Origin: Tyzzerella sp.
Lineage (GTDB): Bacteria; Bacillota; Clostridia; Lachnospirales; Lachnospiraceae
Reading direction: 5' to 3'
Assembly (NCBI GenBank): GCA_017416155.1
Contig: JAFQDE010000015.1
Span: forward strand, 86,004-150,003
Length of the DNA: 64,000 nucleotides
Shown: piece by piece, positions 42,012 through 52,350 of the stretch
How the letters are laid out: the number at the start of each line of letters is the position of its first letter
Numbering within the stretch: the first letter of the stretch is position 1
Translations under genes and position numbers: made by a program
Notes under the pieces: generated by a model
What the model was told of the DNA's origin: nothing
Seen by the model: only the letters and a program-made list of their open reading frames with translations
Database searches by the model: none

Positions 42012-42659
42012 ATGATTAACAAAAATGCATTTCGTGACATGTCATACGGAGTTTATATTGTTTCAACTCTAGACGGTGCAAGACCAACAGGTTGTGTGGC
42101 AAACAGTGTCATGCAGATTACATCAGAGCCTGCAACGATTGCGGTTAGCATCAACCATGGCAACTATACGAACAGTTGTATTGAGAAGACAGGCAAATTT
42201 GCCATTTCTATTCTGAGTGAGGAGTCTGATTCGGGACTCATCGGAACATTCGGTTTCCAGTCAGGAAAAGAAGTCAACAAATTTGACGGAGTGGAAGCAG
42301 TAGTGAAAGAAGATGTTTCTGTCATTGCGGATGCCTGCGGCTATGTTATCTGCAAGGTGATTGATAAAATGGAGACATTTACACACACTGTGTTTTTAGG
42401 AGAGGTCATCGACGCGGATGTTTTAAAAAAAGAAGATGCAATGACTTATGCCTATTATCATAAAGTAGTCAAAGGTAAGAGTCCGAAGAATGCACCGACT
42501 TACATAGCAGAGGAAGCAGAAGAGGTAAAGACGGCAAAATGGGTTTGCGGTATCTGCGGTTATGAGTACGATGGAAAAGTTCCGTTTGAAGAACTTCCGG
42601 AAGATTTTACGTGTCCTCTTTGTAAACAACCGAAATCTGTGTTCAAAAAAGTAGACTAG
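42012..42659 (+). CDS. Flavin reductase-like protein fused to rubredoxin
   Basis: A 215-residue fusion. Residues 1-165 form an FMN-binding split-barrel flavin reductase domain (TLDGARPTGCVANSVMQIT, KFAISILSEESD). Residues about 175-213 are a rubredoxin with iron ligands Cys179, Cys182, Cys201 and Cys204 (CGICG and CPLC). The architecture equals the high-molecular-weight rubredoxins of anaerobes, such as Moorella Hrb, which pass electrons from NAD(P)H to oxygen- or NO-reducing flavodiiron proteins. Its partner is not in this window. The start follows GGGAGGATTTCTT. Confidence 0.9.
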   Translation: MINKNAFRDMSYGVYIVSTLDGARPTGCVANSVMQITSEPATIAVSINHGNYTNSCIEKTGKFAISILSEESDSGLIGTFGFQSGKEVNKFDGVEAVVKEDVSVIADACGYVICKVIDKMETFTHTVFLGEVIDADVLKKEDAMTYAYYHKVVKGKSPKNAPTYIAEEAEEVKTAKWVCGICGYEYDGKVPFEELPEDFTCPLCKQPKSVFKKVD

Positions 42660-42688
42660 CTGTTGATGAAACGGAGTAGAGAAGACAG

Positions 42689-43813
42689 ATGAGAAAGTTA
42701 TTAGACTGGTGTAAAAAAGAAGTGGTCTTAACCATAGCCATATTGCTTGCTATCATATCGGCTTTCCTGATACACCCTGACAAAGAATATATTACATACA
42801 TTGATTTTCGCACGCTAGCCATTTTATTTTGCCTGATGGCAGTGATGGCCGGACTTCAGAAGATTGGGCTGTTTCGTTTTGTGGCAGAGAAGTTACTTGA
42901 GAAGGTAAACCATATTCGTGGATTGATTTTCATATTGATTATGCTGTGCTTTTTCTCCAGCATGCTGATTACAAATGATGTGGCGCTGATTACCTTTGTG
43001 CCGTTTAATTTCATCGTTTTGAAGATGATATTGGGTGAAGAATCCGAAAAACTGATTGTGCCTGTGGTGGTGATGCAGACAATTGCAGCTAATCTGGGAA
43101 GCATGCTGACTCCGATTGGAAATCCGCAGAATCTGTATCTGTATGGAAAAACGACGATGAATTTCGTTAAATTTATCGTATTTATGTTGCCGTACACAGT
43201 GATAGCATTCGTATTGCTGGCGGGATGGTGCCTTATATTTCGATACAAAGGGGAAAAGAAGGTTGAACTAACAATAGATCAGAATGCGGAAATCACACAG
43301 TACAAAAAGCAGCAGCTTATCTATGGTATCTTGTTTGTACTATGCATTTTGACGGTTGCGCATATCGTACCATACCTGATAACGCTCGGAGTGGTATTGA
43401 TTGTTGTATTTTTTTTAGACCGACATGTTCTGAAGGAAGTGGACTATGCTCTGCTTCTGACGTTCATCGGATTCTTTGTATTCATAGGAAATATGGGGCG
43501 AGTTCCGGTATTCAATGCATTTATTCAAAATATTATTGAGGAAAATGAAGTGCTTACAAGTGTAGTTGCCAGTCAGTTTATGAGCAATGTACCTGCAGCG
43601 CTCCTCTTATCTGGATTCACCAATCAGTATGAACTCTTAATTGTCGGAACGAATCTGGGAGGACTCGGTACTTTGATTGCTTCCATGGCGAGCCTCATTT
43701 CTTTTAAGTATATCGGCAAAGAGTATGGACATCTAAAAGGAAGATACATGTTGTATTTCACAGTTGCAAATATTCTGTTTTTAATTGTTCTTTTTGGATA
43801 TACTCTTATATAG
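42689..43813 (+). CDS. SLC13/CitMHS-type anion permease
   Basis: A 374-residue membrane protein with about ten segments of the ArsB/NhaD ion-transporter superfamily. Two conserved re-entrant motifs are visible: ITNDVALITFVPF near residue 95 with the following SMLTPIGNPQNLYLYG near 138, and SQFMSNVPAALLLSGF near 297. The substrate may be a dicarboxylate, citrate or another anion and cannot be told from sequence. It is 29 nt downstream of the rubredoxin fusion and upstream of the heat-shock promoter. Confidence 0.8.
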   Translation: MRKLLDWCKKEVVLTIAILLAIISAFLIHPDKEYITYIDFRTLAILFCLMAVMAGLQKIGLFRFVAEKLLEKVNHIRGLIFILIMLCFFSSMLITNDVALITFVPFNFIVLKMILGEESEKLIVPVVVMQTIAANLGSMLTPIGNPQNLYLYGKTTMNFVKFIVFMLPYTVIAFVLLAGWCLIFRYKGEKKVELTIDQNAEITQYKKQQLIYGILFVLCILTVAHIVPYLITLGVVLIVVFFLDRHVLKEVDYALLLTFIGFFVFIGNMGRVPVFNAFIQNIIEENEVLTSVVASQFMSNVPAALLLSGFTNQYELLIVGTNLGGLGTLIASMASLISFKYIGKEYGHLKGRYMLYFTVANILFLIVLFGYTLI

Positions 43814-43846
43814 AAGAAACAAGTTTATAAAGATTTTATACAATTA

Positions 43847-43873
43847 TTAGCACTCTCTCTTGACGAGTGCTAA
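43847..43873. promoter_or_regulatory. CIRCE element (HrcA operator)
   Basis: The classical TTAGCACTC-N9-GAGTGCTAA at 43847-43873 is a perfect match to CIRCE. It overlaps the clpB promoter, so HrcA should repress clpB until heat shock. Confidence 0.97.
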
Positions 43874-43888
43874 TTTTTATGTTATACC
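43860..43888 (+). promoter_or_regulatory. clpB promoter
   Basis: TTGACG (43860-43865), a 17-nt spacer and TATACC (43883-43888). The -35 lies inside CIRCE. Confidence 0.65.
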
Positions 43889-43936
43889 AAACCTAGAACA
43901 TGATAATTGTTTTAAGAATAAGACGGAGGTAGTGTT

Positions 43937-46522
43937 ATGAATATCAACAAATTTACACAGAACTCATTACAAGCAGTACAAACATGTGAAAAAGTTGCTT
44001 ATGAATACGGCAACCAGCAGATAGAACAAGAACATTTACTATATGCATTGATTACGCAGGACAACAGTCTGATTCTGAAGTTACTTGAGAAGATGAATAT
44101 TCAAAAAGAACTTTTTATAAATCGTGTAGAGGAAGCGCTTCAAAGAAGACCAAAGGTACAAGGTGGCCAGGTATATATTGGGCAAGACCTTAACAAAGTC
44201 TTGATTCACGCAGAGGACGAAGCAAAGCAAATGGGAGACGAATATGTCTCCGTAGAGCATTTATTCTTATCCTTAATCAAGTACGCAAGCAAAGAACTGA
44301 AAGGTCTGTTTAAAGAAATGGGCATTTCAAGAGAAACATTTTTACAAGTGCTTGCAAGTGTCAGAGGCAACCAGCGAGTGACGAGTGATAACCCGGAGGC
44401 AACTTATGATACGCTGAATAAGTACGGACAGGACCTCGTGGAGCGTGCACGCGAGCAAAAGCTTGACCCTGTAATTGGGCGCGATGCGGAGATTCGAAAT
44501 GTGATTCGCATTCTTTCGAGAAAGACAAAGAATAATCCGGTGTTAATCGGTGAGCCGGGTGTCGGTAAGACGGCAGCAGTGGAAGGCTTGGCGCAGCGTA
44601 TTGTGCGAGGGGATGTACCGGAAGCATTGAAAGATAAGAAAATATTTGCATTGGACATGGGTGCATTGGTTGCAGGAGCCAAATACCGCGGTGAATTCGA
44701 AGAACGTCTGAAGGCCGTTTTGGAAGAGGTAAAAAACAGTGATGGAAATATCATTTTATTTATCGATGAACTTCATACGATTGTCGGAGCAGGCAAGACA
44801 GACGGTGCAATGGATGCAGGGAATATGTTAAAACCGATGCTGGCTCGCGGCGAACTTCACTGTATCGGCGCAACAACGCTTGCCGAGTACCGCCAGTATA
44901 TCGAGAAAGATGCAGCATTAGAACGACGTTTTCAACCGGTTATGGTGGATGAACCGACGGTTGAGGATGCGATTTCTATCCTTCGCGGCCTGAAGGAACG
45001 CTACGAAGTGTTTCATGGAGTTAAGATTACAGACGGTGCCTTGGTTGCAGCAGCAACACTTTCTAACCGCTATATTTCTGACCGTTTTCTTCCGGATAAG
45101 GCAATCGACCTCGTGGATGAGGCGTGTGCACTGATTAAGACAGAGTTAGATTCTATGCCGACAGAGCTGGATGAACTTCAGAGACGTATTATGCAACTTG
45201 AGATTGAGGAAGCCGCATTGAAAAAGGAAGAAGATAGATTAAGCAAAGAACGTTTAGGAAATCTGCAACAAGAGCTTGCAGAACTACGTGAAGAGTTCTC
45301 GGGCCAGAAAGCTCAATGGGATAATGAAAAGAATTCTGTTGAACGCCTGCAAAAGATTCGTGAAGAGATTGAACAGGTGAATCAGGAGATTCAGAAAGCA
45401 AAACAGTCCTATAATCTGGAGCGTGCGGCGGAACTTCAGTATGGCAAACTCCCACAGCTGACAAAGCAGCTTCAAGAGGAAGAAGAGAAGGTCAAAGAAC
45501 GCGAAATGTTTTTGGTTCATGAAAGTGTGACAGACGAGGAGATTGCACGAATTGTATCTCGCTGGACGGGTATTCCTGTTTCTAAGTTGAATGAAAGTGA
45601 GAGAAATAAGACGCTGCATTTGGATGAGGAACTCCACAAACGTGTTATCGGACAAGACGAGGGTGTTACAAAAGTCACAGAAGCGATTATACGTTCCAAA
45701 GCAGGAATTAAAGATCCAAGCAAACCGATTGGCTCCTTCTTGTTCCTTGGACCAACGGGTGTGGGAAAGACAGAGCTGGCAAAAGCGCTTGCAGAGAGCC
45801 TCTTTGATGACGAGACAAATATGGTACGTATCGATATGAGTGAATATATGGAGAAATACTCTGTATCCAGACTGATTGGAGCACCTCCGGGATATGTGGG
45901 ATATGATGAAGGGGGACAGCTTACGGAGGCAGTCAGAAGAAAACCATATTCGGTTGTTCTATTTGATGAGGTGGAAAAGGCACATCCGGATGTATTCAAT
46001 GTGTTACTTCAGGTGCTGGATGATGGCCGCATTACGGACTCGCAAGGACGAACGGTAGACTTCAAGAACACGATTTTGATTATGACATCTAACATTGGTT
46101 CTTCTTACCTTTTGGATGGTATTGATGAAAATGGAGATATACAGCCGGAGAGTGAGAAAATGGTAATGAATGAGCTTCGCGCACATTTCAGACCGGAGTT
46201 CTTAAACCGTCTGGACGAGACAATTATGTTTAAACCACTCACCAAGAACGATGTAGGGCAGATTATTGATTTGCTTGTAAAAGATGTCAATAAGCGTTTA
46301 GTAGAGCGAGAAGTTTCGATAGAGCTGACGGATGTTGCGAAGGATTTTGTGGTAGAAGGCGGTTATGAACCGATGTATGGCGCAAGACCGCTGAAGAGAT
46401 ATTTGCAAAAACATGTGGAGACCTTGGCGGCGAAATTGATTTTGGAAGGTAATGTTGGCCGAGGAGATGTGATAGTCATTGACGTTACGGATGGAGATTT
46501 AAGGGCAGGAGTCAAGGCATAG
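43937..46522 (+). CDS. clpB: ATP-dependent disaggregase ClpB
   Basis: An 861-residue Hsp100 chaperone. It has the N-terminal repeat domain (1-145), nucleotide-binding domain 1 (Walker [16 protein letters not shown] near 205), the long coiled-coil middle domain (about 400-525, Glu/Lys/Gln-rich) that distinguishes ClpB from ClpC/ClpA, and domain 2 ([16 protein letters not shown] near 603). It rescues aggregated proteins with DnaK. GGAGGTAGTGTT precedes the start. CIRCE control of clpB is well known in Clostridia and Actinobacteria relatives but differs from CtsR control in Bacilli. Confidence 0.96.
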   Translation: MNINKFTQNSLQAVQTCEKVAYEYGNQQIEQEHLLYALITQDNSLILKLLEKMNIQKELFINRVEEALQRRPKVQGGQVYIGQDLNKVLIHAEDEAKQMGDEYVSVEHLFLSLIKYASKELKGLFKEMGISRETFLQVLASVRGNQRVTSDNPEATYDTLNKYGQDLVERAREQKLDPVIGRDAEIRNVIRILSRKTKNNPVLIGEPGVGKTAAVEGLAQRIVRGDVPEALKDKKIFALDMGALVAGAKYRGEFEERLKAVLEEVKNSDGNIILFIDELHTIVGAGKTDGAMDAGNMLKPMLARGELHCIGATTLAEYRQYIEKDAALERRFQPVMVDEPTVEDAISILRGLKERYEVFHGVKITDGALVAAATLSNRYISDRFLPDKAIDLVDEACALIKTELDSMPTELDELQRRIMQLEIEEAALKKEEDRLSKERLGNLQQELAELREEFSGQKAQWDNEKNSVERLQKIREEIEQVNQEIQKAKQSYNLERAAELQYGKLPQLTKQLQEEEEKVKEREMFLVHESVTDEEIARIVSRWTGIPVSKLNESERNKTLHLDEELHKRVIGQDEGVTKVTEAIIRSKAGIKDPSKPIGSFLFLGPTGVGKTELAKALAESLFDDETNMVRIDMSEYMEKYSVSRLIGAPPGYVGYDEGGQLTEAVRRKPYSVVLFDEVEKAHPDVFNVLLQVLDDGRITDSQGRTVDFKNTILIMTSNIGSSYLLDGIDENGDIQPESEKMVMNELRAHFRPEFLNRLDETIMFKPLTKNDVGQIIDLLVKDVNKRLVEREVSIELTDVAKDFVVEGGYEPMYGARPLKRYLQKHVETLAAKLILEGNVGRGDVIVIDVTDGDLRAGVKA

Positions 46523-46539
46523 TTAATGTTATAAAAAAG

Positions 46540-46571
46540 AATGGCAATCTCAGGAATGAGGTTGCCATTTT
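46540..46571. terminator. Bidirectional terminator between clpB and the acetyltransferase
   Basis: A 13-bp stem with one G-U (46540-46552 with 46557-46569) and loop GGAA. TTTTG follows on the + strand and TTCTTTTTTA on the minus strand. Confidence 0.8.
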
Positions 46572-46573
46572 GA

Positions 46574-47179
46574 CTAATCCAATTCAATTTTTCTGTCTTT
46601 GTAATAGTATTCTTTGTCATGTTCATTGATTTCACGAAGCACCTTGCATGGATTGCCTACAGCTACAACGTTGGAAGGAATATCTTTTGTTACGATACTA
46701 CCTGCACCAATTACAGTGTTGTCCCCAATTGTAACACCGGGAAGGACAATAACGCCTGCACCTAGCCAACAATTTTTCCCTATATGTACAGGAATGTTGT
46801 ATTGATAATTTTTCTCACGCAATTCCGGAAGAATCGGATGACCGGCACTTGCAATGGTTACGTTTGGACCTATCATGGTATAGTCTCCAATGTAGATATG
46901 TGAGTCGTCCACCAGAGTTAAATTAAAGTTGGCATATACACGTTTCCCAAAGTGAACGTGATGACCACCCCAATTTGCATGAAGCGGTGGTTCAATATAA
47001 CAATCTTCTCCGATTTCAGCAAACATTTCCTTTAACAATTGCGTTCTTTTTTTACCTTCTAAAGGGCGGGTTGCATTATAATCATACAGTTTTTCCATAC
47101 AAAGTAACTGCTCGCTCATCACTTCATCGCCATCCGGGAGATACAAGTCTCCGGTTAGCATTTTTTCTCTATTGTTCAT
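46574..47179 (-). CDS. maa: Sugar O-acetyltransferase (maltose/galactoside acetyltransferase type)
   Basis: A 201-residue left-handed beta-helix acetyltransferase (LacA/Maa/NodL group). The N-terminal Mac domain starts MNNREKMLTGDLYLPDG. The catalytic region HANWGGHHVHFGKRVYANFN lies near residue 83, with IGPNVTIASAGHPI near 123 and hexapeptide repeats (IGKNCWLGAGVIVLPGVTIG) near 150. It transfers acetyl from acetyl-CoA to a sugar, perhaps to detoxify excess sugar. It diverges from dinB, and their promoters interlock at 47215-47250. Confidence 0.88.
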   Translation of the reverse strand: MNNREKMLTGDLYLPDGDEVMSEQLLCMEKLYDYNATRPLEGKKRTQLLKEMFAEIGEDCYIEPPLHANWGGHHVHFGKRVYANFNLTLVDDSHIYIGDYTMIGPNVTIASAGHPILPELREKNYQYNIPVHIGKNCWLGAGVIVLPGVTIGDNTVIGAGSIVTKDIPSNVVAVGNPCKVLREINEHDKEYYYKDRKIELD

Positions 47180-47214
47180 GTCCGTAACGCTCCTTGAATA
47201 TTTGTAATATCATG

Positions 47215-47250
47215 TTTCATTATTATAGCAGAAATGGTACAATAATGAAA
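47215..47250. promoter_or_regulatory. Interlocked divergent promoters of maa and dinB in a palindrome
   Basis: Perfect 10-bp inverted arms TTTCATTATT (47215-47224) and AATAATGAAA (47241-47250) are 16 nt apart. For dinB: -35 TTTCAT 47215-47220, 17-nt spacer, -10 TACAAT 47238-47243. For maa on the minus strand: -35 TTTCAT 47250-47245, 17-nt spacer, -10 TATAAT 47227-47222. Each -35 abuts or overlaps the other promoter's -10 zone, so both cannot be occupied at once. Confidence 0.65.
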
Positions 47251-47272
47251 GAGTAATGTGAAGGAGACAAGT

Positions 47273-48481
47273 ATGAGCCCAGTATTTTTTCATATTGATG
47301 TGAATTCGGCTTTCCTTAGCTGGACCGCAGTGGAACAACTGAAAAAGGGTTTTGCGTATGATATACGTGAGATTCCCGCAATTATCGGCGGCGACCAGGA
47401 GTCGCGTCACGGGATAGTGCTCGCAAAATCTGTCCCTGCGAAACGTTACGGGATTGTGACTGGCGAGCCTGTGGCTCACGCGATTCGGAAATGTCCGGAC
47501 ATCAAAATGTTTCCGCCGAATCACAGAATGTACCATGAGTACAGTGAGAGACTAATGGAATTTCTGCAGAGCTACACACCGGATATTGAGCAGGTGAGTG
47601 TCGATGAATGCTATATGGATTTTACGGGAATTGCATACAAATATCATTCGCCCGTGGAGGCGGCATTTGAAATTAAAGATGCTGTTTATGAAAAGTTCGG
47701 ATTCACAGTCAATGTCGGAATCTCAGTCAATCGTCTGCTTGCAAAGATGGCATCGGATTTTGAGAAACCGAATAAAGTTCACACACTGTTTCCAGAGGAG
47801 ATTCCCCTGAAAATGTGGCCACTGCCGGTTTCGGAATTATATATGGCAGGTCGCTCCAGCGTGGAGGTTCTGCACAAGTTAGAGATTCGCACAATTGGAG
47901 AACTCGCAAAGGCAGACCCGGAACTTTTGGAATTGCATCTCAAGAGTCACGGAAGAACACTTTGGGAATTTGCAAATGGTCGAGGCACCTCAAAGGTGAT
48001 TCGTGAACATGTGGAAAGTAAAGGAATCGGCAATTCCACTACACTATCTAAAGATGTCACTACAGAGGATGAAGCCCAAGAGGTCCTCTTAATGCTGGCA
48101 GAGACAGTGGGTGCTAGACTACGCAAGGAGCACCAGAAGGCCAGCATGGTCAGCGTTGAGATTAAATATAGTACATTTCAATCCGTTTCCCACCAAAAAC
48201 AGATTTCAAGGGCAACGAATGCGGACCAGGTCATTTACAAAAACGCCTGTGAGTTATTTCGGGAATTGTGGAACGGAGAGCCGATTCGTCTTCTTGGAAT
48301 TCGGACTTCTAAGCTTGTTTCAGATGAAGCTCCGGAGCAGATGAGTATTTTTGATTTCCAAGGAGGACAGATGCAGGGTAAAGTCAAAGATGAGAAGCAT
48401 CAGAAACTGGATAAAGCGCTGGATGATATTCGCAAGAGGTTTGGTGATGAAGCAATAAAGAGAGGGACTTTTTTGAAGTAA
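47273..48481 (+). CDS. dinB: DNA polymerase IV (Y family)
   Basis: A 402-residue translesion polymerase. The catalytic acidic residues lie in HIDVNSAFLSW (near residue 6) and SVDECYMDF (near 105). Helix-hairpin-helix and little-finger domains follow. I chose ATG 47273 (MSPVFFHIDV) with GAAGGAGACAAGT upstream over a GTG at 47258 inside that site. The C terminus EQMSIFDFQ near 365 resembles a clamp-binding QMSIF-type peptide. I see no LexA box near the promoter, so SOS control is not evident. Confidence 0.92.
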   Translation: MSPVFFHIDVNSAFLSWTAVEQLKKGFAYDIREIPAIIGGDQESRHGIVLAKSVPAKRYGIVTGEPVAHAIRKCPDIKMFPPNHRMYHEYSERLMEFLQSYTPDIEQVSVDECYMDFTGIAYKYHSPVEAAFEIKDAVYEKFGFTVNVGISVNRLLAKMASDFEKPNKVHTLFPEEIPLKMWPLPVSELYMAGRSSVEVLHKLEIRTIGELAKADPELLELHLKSHGRTLWEFANGRGTSKVIREHVESKGIGNSTTLSKDVTTEDEAQEVLLMLAETVGARLRKEHQKASMVSVEIKYSTFQSVSHQKQISRATNADQVIYKNACELFRELWNGEPIRLLGIRTSKLVSDEAPEQMSIFDFQGGQMQGKVKDEKHQKLDKALDDIRKRFGDEAIKRGTFLK

Positions 48482-48484
48482 ATG

Positions 48485-48537
48485 AAATCCCCTTAAGTAG
48501 ACAAGGTTTAAACCAAGTTTGCTTAAGGGGATTTTTT
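48485..48537 (+). terminator. Terminator after dinB
   Basis: A 13-bp outer stem (48485-48497 with 48522-48534) and a T run to 48537. Confidence 0.85.
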
Positions 48538-48550
48538 ATTACCATAAATT

Positions 48551-48579
48551 TTGCAAGAATATAGAAAGTATGGTACAAT
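48551..48579 (+). promoter_or_regulatory. Promoter of murE
   Basis: TTGCAA (48551-48556), a 17-nt spacer and TACAAT (48574-48579), 36 nt before the start. Confidence 0.65.
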
Positions 48580-48615
48580 ATAAATAACTATGTGGAATTT
48601 TAGGAGGCTTAGACA

Positions 48616-50097
48616 ATGAAACTGACAAAGCTTTTGGAAAGATTAGATTACAAGGTGCTGCAGGGCAGTGATGAGATAGAGATAACCGAGTTTACGAATG
48701 ATTCGAGAAAAGAGATGCATGAGGGTTCCACTTTCGTCTGTATCAAAGGTGCTGTGTTTGATGGGCATGACTACGTGGCTGACATGGCGGCGAAGGGTGC
48801 AAGTGCAGTGATTGTAGAGCGTGATGTGGAAGCACCGGAAGGTCTGACCGTTATTAAAGTGGCAGATACCAGATATGCACAGGCGCTTGCTTCAGCAGCT
48901 TACTTTGGGTATCCGGCAGATGAACTCAAGGTCATCGGTATCACCGGAACGAAAGGCAAGACCACAACGACATATATGGTCAAATCCATCTTAGAGGGTG
49001 TTGGTCACAAGGTGGGACTTATCGGAACCATAGAATCCATCATCGGAGATGAGGTGATCCCATCTAAGAACACAACGCCGGAATCCTTCACAATTCATGA
49101 ATATTTCAGAAAAATGGTCGATGCAGGATGTGACTGTGTTGTCATGGAAGTGTCTTCGCAGGGACTGATGCTTCACAGAACAGCAGGCATTCCGTTTGAG
49201 ATTGGAATCTTTACGAATCTCGGCGAGGACCATATAGGCCCGAACGAGCATGCAGATTTTGAAGATTATAAACGTTGTAAAGGTTTACTTTTTAAGCAGT
49301 GTAAGCTAGGTGTTGCAAATGTGGATGATGCACATTTTGCAGATGTATTCAAGGAGGCAACGTGTAGGATAGAGACATTTGGATTTTCTGAAAAAGCAGA
49401 CCTCCGTGCGACCGATGTGAAGCTGGTATCCACACCGGGACACCTGGGAGTAGCTTATAAGGCAAGCGGTCTTATGAATTTTGATGTGGAAATCGATATT
49501 CCAGGAACGTTTAGTGTATATAATTCATTGACAGCGATTGCGGTGTGCAGTCATTTTAATGTGCCGACAGAAAAGATTGCGGCGGCACTCAAGGTGGCAA
49601 AGGTAAAGGGAAGAATCGAGATGATTAAGGTGTCAGATTCTTTCACATTGATGATTGACTATGCGCACAATGCCATGAGTTTGGAAAGTTTACTCACGAC
49701 CTTGAAGGAGTACAATCCAAAACGTTTGGTATGTCTGTTTGGGTGCGGTGGCAATCGTTCCAAGGCAAGACGTTATGAGATGGGTGAGGTATCAGGGAAT
49801 CTTGCAGATTTAACCATTATTACGTCTGACAATCCGCGTTTCGAAGAGCCGCAGGATATTATCAATGATATTAAAATCGGTATCGGGAAGACCGAAGGGA
49901 AATATGTAGAGATGATTGACCGCAAGGAGGCTATCCGCTATGCGATTGATGAGGCTCAGGTTGGCGATGTAATCGTACTTGCAGGAAAAGGTCATGAAGA
50001 TTATCAGGAAATCAAAGGCGTGAAATATGATATGGATGAACGCGTATTGATTGCCGAGGTTGTAGGAGAAAGCAAACGAGAAGATTTGATTAGATAA
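48616..50097 (+). CDS. murE: UDP-N-acetylmuramoyl-tripeptide synthetase (meso-DAP-type)
   Basis: A 493-residue Mur ligase that adds the third amino acid of the peptidoglycan stem peptide. The ATP loop GITGTKGKTTTTYM lies near residue 112, HNAMSLES near 352 and CGGNRSKARR near 378. The DNPR motif at 405-408 predicts meso-diaminopimelate rather than lysine. AGGAGGCTTAGACA precedes the start. It lies apart from the usual mra/dcw cluster and is followed after 13 nt by priA. Confidence 0.93.
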   Translation: MKLTKLLERLDYKVLQGSDEIEITEFTNDSRKEMHEGSTFVCIKGAVFDGHDYVADMAAKGASAVIVERDVEAPEGLTVIKVADTRYAQALASAAYFGYPADELKVIGITGTKGKTTTTYMVKSILEGVGHKVGLIGTIESIIGDEVIPSKNTTPESFTIHEYFRKMVDAGCDCVVMEVSSQGLMLHRTAGIPFEIGIFTNLGEDHIGPNEHADFEDYKRCKGLLFKQCKLGVANVDDAHFADVFKEATCRIETFGFSEKADLRATDVKLVSTPGHLGVAYKASGLMNFDVEIDIPGTFSVYNSLTAIAVCSHFNVPTEKIAAALKVAKVKGRIEMIKVSDSFTLMIDYAHNAMSLESLLTTLKEYNPKRLVCLFGCGGNRSKARRYEMGEVSGNLADLTIITSDNPRFEEPQDIINDIKIGIGKTEGKYVEMIDRKEAIRYAIDEAQVGDVIVLAGKGHEDYQEIKGVKYDMDERVLIAEVVGESKREDLIR

Positions 50098-50110
50098 GGA
50101 GCAGTTATAC

Positions 50111-52336
50111 GTGTACGCGAAGGTTATCGTTGATATTACACATGAAAAACTGGATAAAGTATTCGAATACAGGATTCCTTCAGAATTAGAGGGCGTGCTA
50201 CAAGTCGGCATGGAAGTGATTGTTCCGTTTGGAAATGGGAATCGCGAAACGAATGGTTATGTCATCGGCATCTCAGAAACTTGCGAGTATGACGAAGGAA
50301 AAGTAAAAGAGATTCTACGTCTCGCAGAGAAACGTTTGGCAATTGAAGGGAAACTGGTTGCCCTCGCAGGTTGGATGAAAGAGAATTATGGCGGCACCAT
50401 GATTCAGTCCTTAAAGACAGTTCTTCCTATTAAAAGGGAAGAACAGCAAAAAATCAAGCGCTATGTAAGACTATGTCTATCTCAGGAGGAAGGCAGAGCA
50501 AAGCTGGAAGAATATTTAAAGAAAAATCAGCGGGCAAGAGTGCGTGCTCTGGCGGCTCTTCTTGACAACGGCGTTTTGGAATATGAATTTCTGATTAAGA
50601 AGTTAAATGTCAGCAGAGAGGTTCTTCGTGCTTTGGAAGACCAAGGCGTGGCACAGATAGAATCAGAGCATGTGTTTCGCAATCCAATCAAGGACAGAAA
50701 GCAAGATTGGAAGCCAGTGGATTATACGGAAGAACAGCAAAATGCCATTGACCGATTTCGAGAGGATTATTTAAAAGGTGAACAGAAAACGTATCTGTTA
50801 TATGGAGTAACCGGAAGTGGCAAGACGGAAGTCTATATGGAAATGATTGCCCGCGTAATTCGAGACGGCAAACAGGCCATTGTGCTGATTCCGGAAATTG
50901 CACTCACATATCAGACTGTAATGCGTTTTTATAAACGATTTGGCAATCGTATCTCTATCTTGAATTCACGAATGTCAAATGGGGAACGATACGATCAGAT
51001 GATGCGCGCCAAAGAGAGTGGCATTGATGTTATGATAGGACCGCGCTCGGCGCTGTTCACACCATTTCCGAATCTGGGACTAATTGTGATTGACGAGGAA
51101 CATGAGCCGACGTATAAAAGTGAGCAGATTCCGCGTTATCATGCGAGGGAAACCGCAATTGCAAGAGCGAAGCTGGAGGGCGCCAGTGTGGTGCTCGGCT
51201 CCGCAACTCCGTCACTGGAAGCATTCTATAGGGCGGAGCAGGGCGAGTATGAGATGTTGATACTTCGGGAACGCTCTAAGAAGCAGGCGCTTCCAGAGGT
51301 TCACACGATAGATTTGAGAGAAGAATTGAAGGCAGGGAATCGTTCGATTATCAGCAGGAAACTGCATGAACTGATTGAGGACCGCCTGGAGAAGAGACAG
51401 CAGACGATTCTGTTTATCAATCGAAGAGGATATGCGGGCTTCATTTCCTGCCGTTCCTGTGGTCACGTGGTGAAATGCCCGCATTGCGATGTGTCCATGA
51501 CCTCGCATAAGGGCGGCAAACTCGTTTGTCATTACTGTGGTTATGAAGAGCAGGAACATGCAGTTTGTCCGGAGTGTGGTTCGAAACATATCGGAGGTTT
51601 CCGGGCGGGAACGCAGCAGATTGAAGAGCTTATTAAGCAGGAATTTCCACAGGCGAGAGTGCTTCGCATGGATATGGATACGACCAAAGAAAAGGATGGG
51701 CATGAGAAGATATTAGAGACGTTTGCAAATGAAGAGGCTGATATTTTGATTGGTACGCAAATGATTGTGAAGGGGCATGACTTTCCGAATGTCACGCTGG
51801 TCGGAATCCTTGCGGCAGATTTATCTCTGTATGCAGACGATTACCGCGCAGGAGAGCGAACCTTCCAGCTTCTTACGCAGGCAGCAGGGCGTGCGGGCAG
51901 AGGCAGAGAGAAGGGTGAGGTTGTGATTCAGACCTACAGTCCGGAACACTATGCGATTCAGACGGCAGCTGCGCAAACTTACGAGGCGTTTTATGAGGAA
52001 GAGATAGCATATCGCAAGCTAATGGGTTACCCACCGGCAGAACAGCTTTTGGCATTGCTTGTTGCCGGAGAGGATGAGAAACTGGTGGAAACAGCCTGCG
52101 AATATTTGAAGAAATACGCGGAGCGAGTGAATTCGAATTGGGTAGGTGTAATCGGACCGGCAAGCCCTTATGTTGGCAAGGTCAATGATGTTTATCGAAA
52201 GGTCATCTATTTTAAGCATGCGAGATATGAGGTTCTCACGGACTTAAAAGATAAATTAGAGCAGTATATCGAAGTAAATTCCGGATTTACAAAGCTTCGA
52301 ATTCAGTTTGATTTTAATCCAATGAATATATTTTAA
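50111..52336 (+). CDS. priA: Primosomal protein N' (replication restart helicase PriA)
   Basis: A 741-residue superfamily 2 helicase starting at GTG 50111 after AAGGAGCAGTTATAC. It has the N-terminal 3'-end-binding domain (VIVDITHEKLDKVFEYRIP), Walker A GVTGSGKTEVYMEMI near residue 233, DEEH box VIDEEHEPTYK near 327, and the zinc-binding insertion with eight cysteines (SCRSCGHVVKCPHCD, CHYCGYEEQEHAVCPECGS, about 455-500). It reloads the replisome at stalled forks. It opens the long operon continuing with def and fmt, the usual Firmicute order. Confidence 0.95.
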   Translation: MYAKVIVDITHEKLDKVFEYRIPSELEGVLQVGMEVIVPFGNGNRETNGYVIGISETCEYDEGKVKEILRLAEKRLAIEGKLVALAGWMKENYGGTMIQSLKTVLPIKREEQQKIKRYVRLCLSQEEGRAKLEEYLKKNQRARVRALAALLDNGVLEYEFLIKKLNVSREVLRALEDQGVAQIESEHVFRNPIKDRKQDWKPVDYTEEQQNAIDRFREDYLKGEQKTYLLYGVTGSGKTEVYMEMIARVIRDGKQAIVLIPEIALTYQTVMRFYKRFGNRISILNSRMSNGERYDQMMRAKESGIDVMIGPRSALFTPFPNLGLIVIDEEHEPTYKSEQIPRYHARETAIARAKLEGASVVLGSATPSLEAFYRAEQGEYEMLILRERSKKQALPEVHTIDLREELKAGNRSIISRKLHELIEDRLEKRQQTILFINRRGYAGFISCRSCGHVVKCPHCDVSMTSHKGGKLVCHYCGYEEQEHAVCPECGSKHIGGFRAGTQQIEELIKQEFPQARVLRMDMDTTKEKDGHEKILETFANEEADILIGTQMIVKGHDFPNVTLVGILAADLSLYADDYRAGERTFQLLTQAAGRAGRGREKGEVVIQTYSPEHYAIQTAAAQTYEAFYEEEIAYRKLMGYPPAEQLLALLVAGEDEKLVETACEYLKKYAERVNSNWVGVIGPASPYVGKVNDVYRKVIYFKHARYEVLTDLKDKLEQYIEVNSGFTKLRIQFDFNPMNIF

Positions 52337-52350
52337 AGGAGAATAATAAA

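Noticed and set aside
47180-47272. LexA operator for dinB
   Set aside because: No GAAC-N4-GTTC type palindrome is present; the palindrome found is AT-rich and promoter-like.
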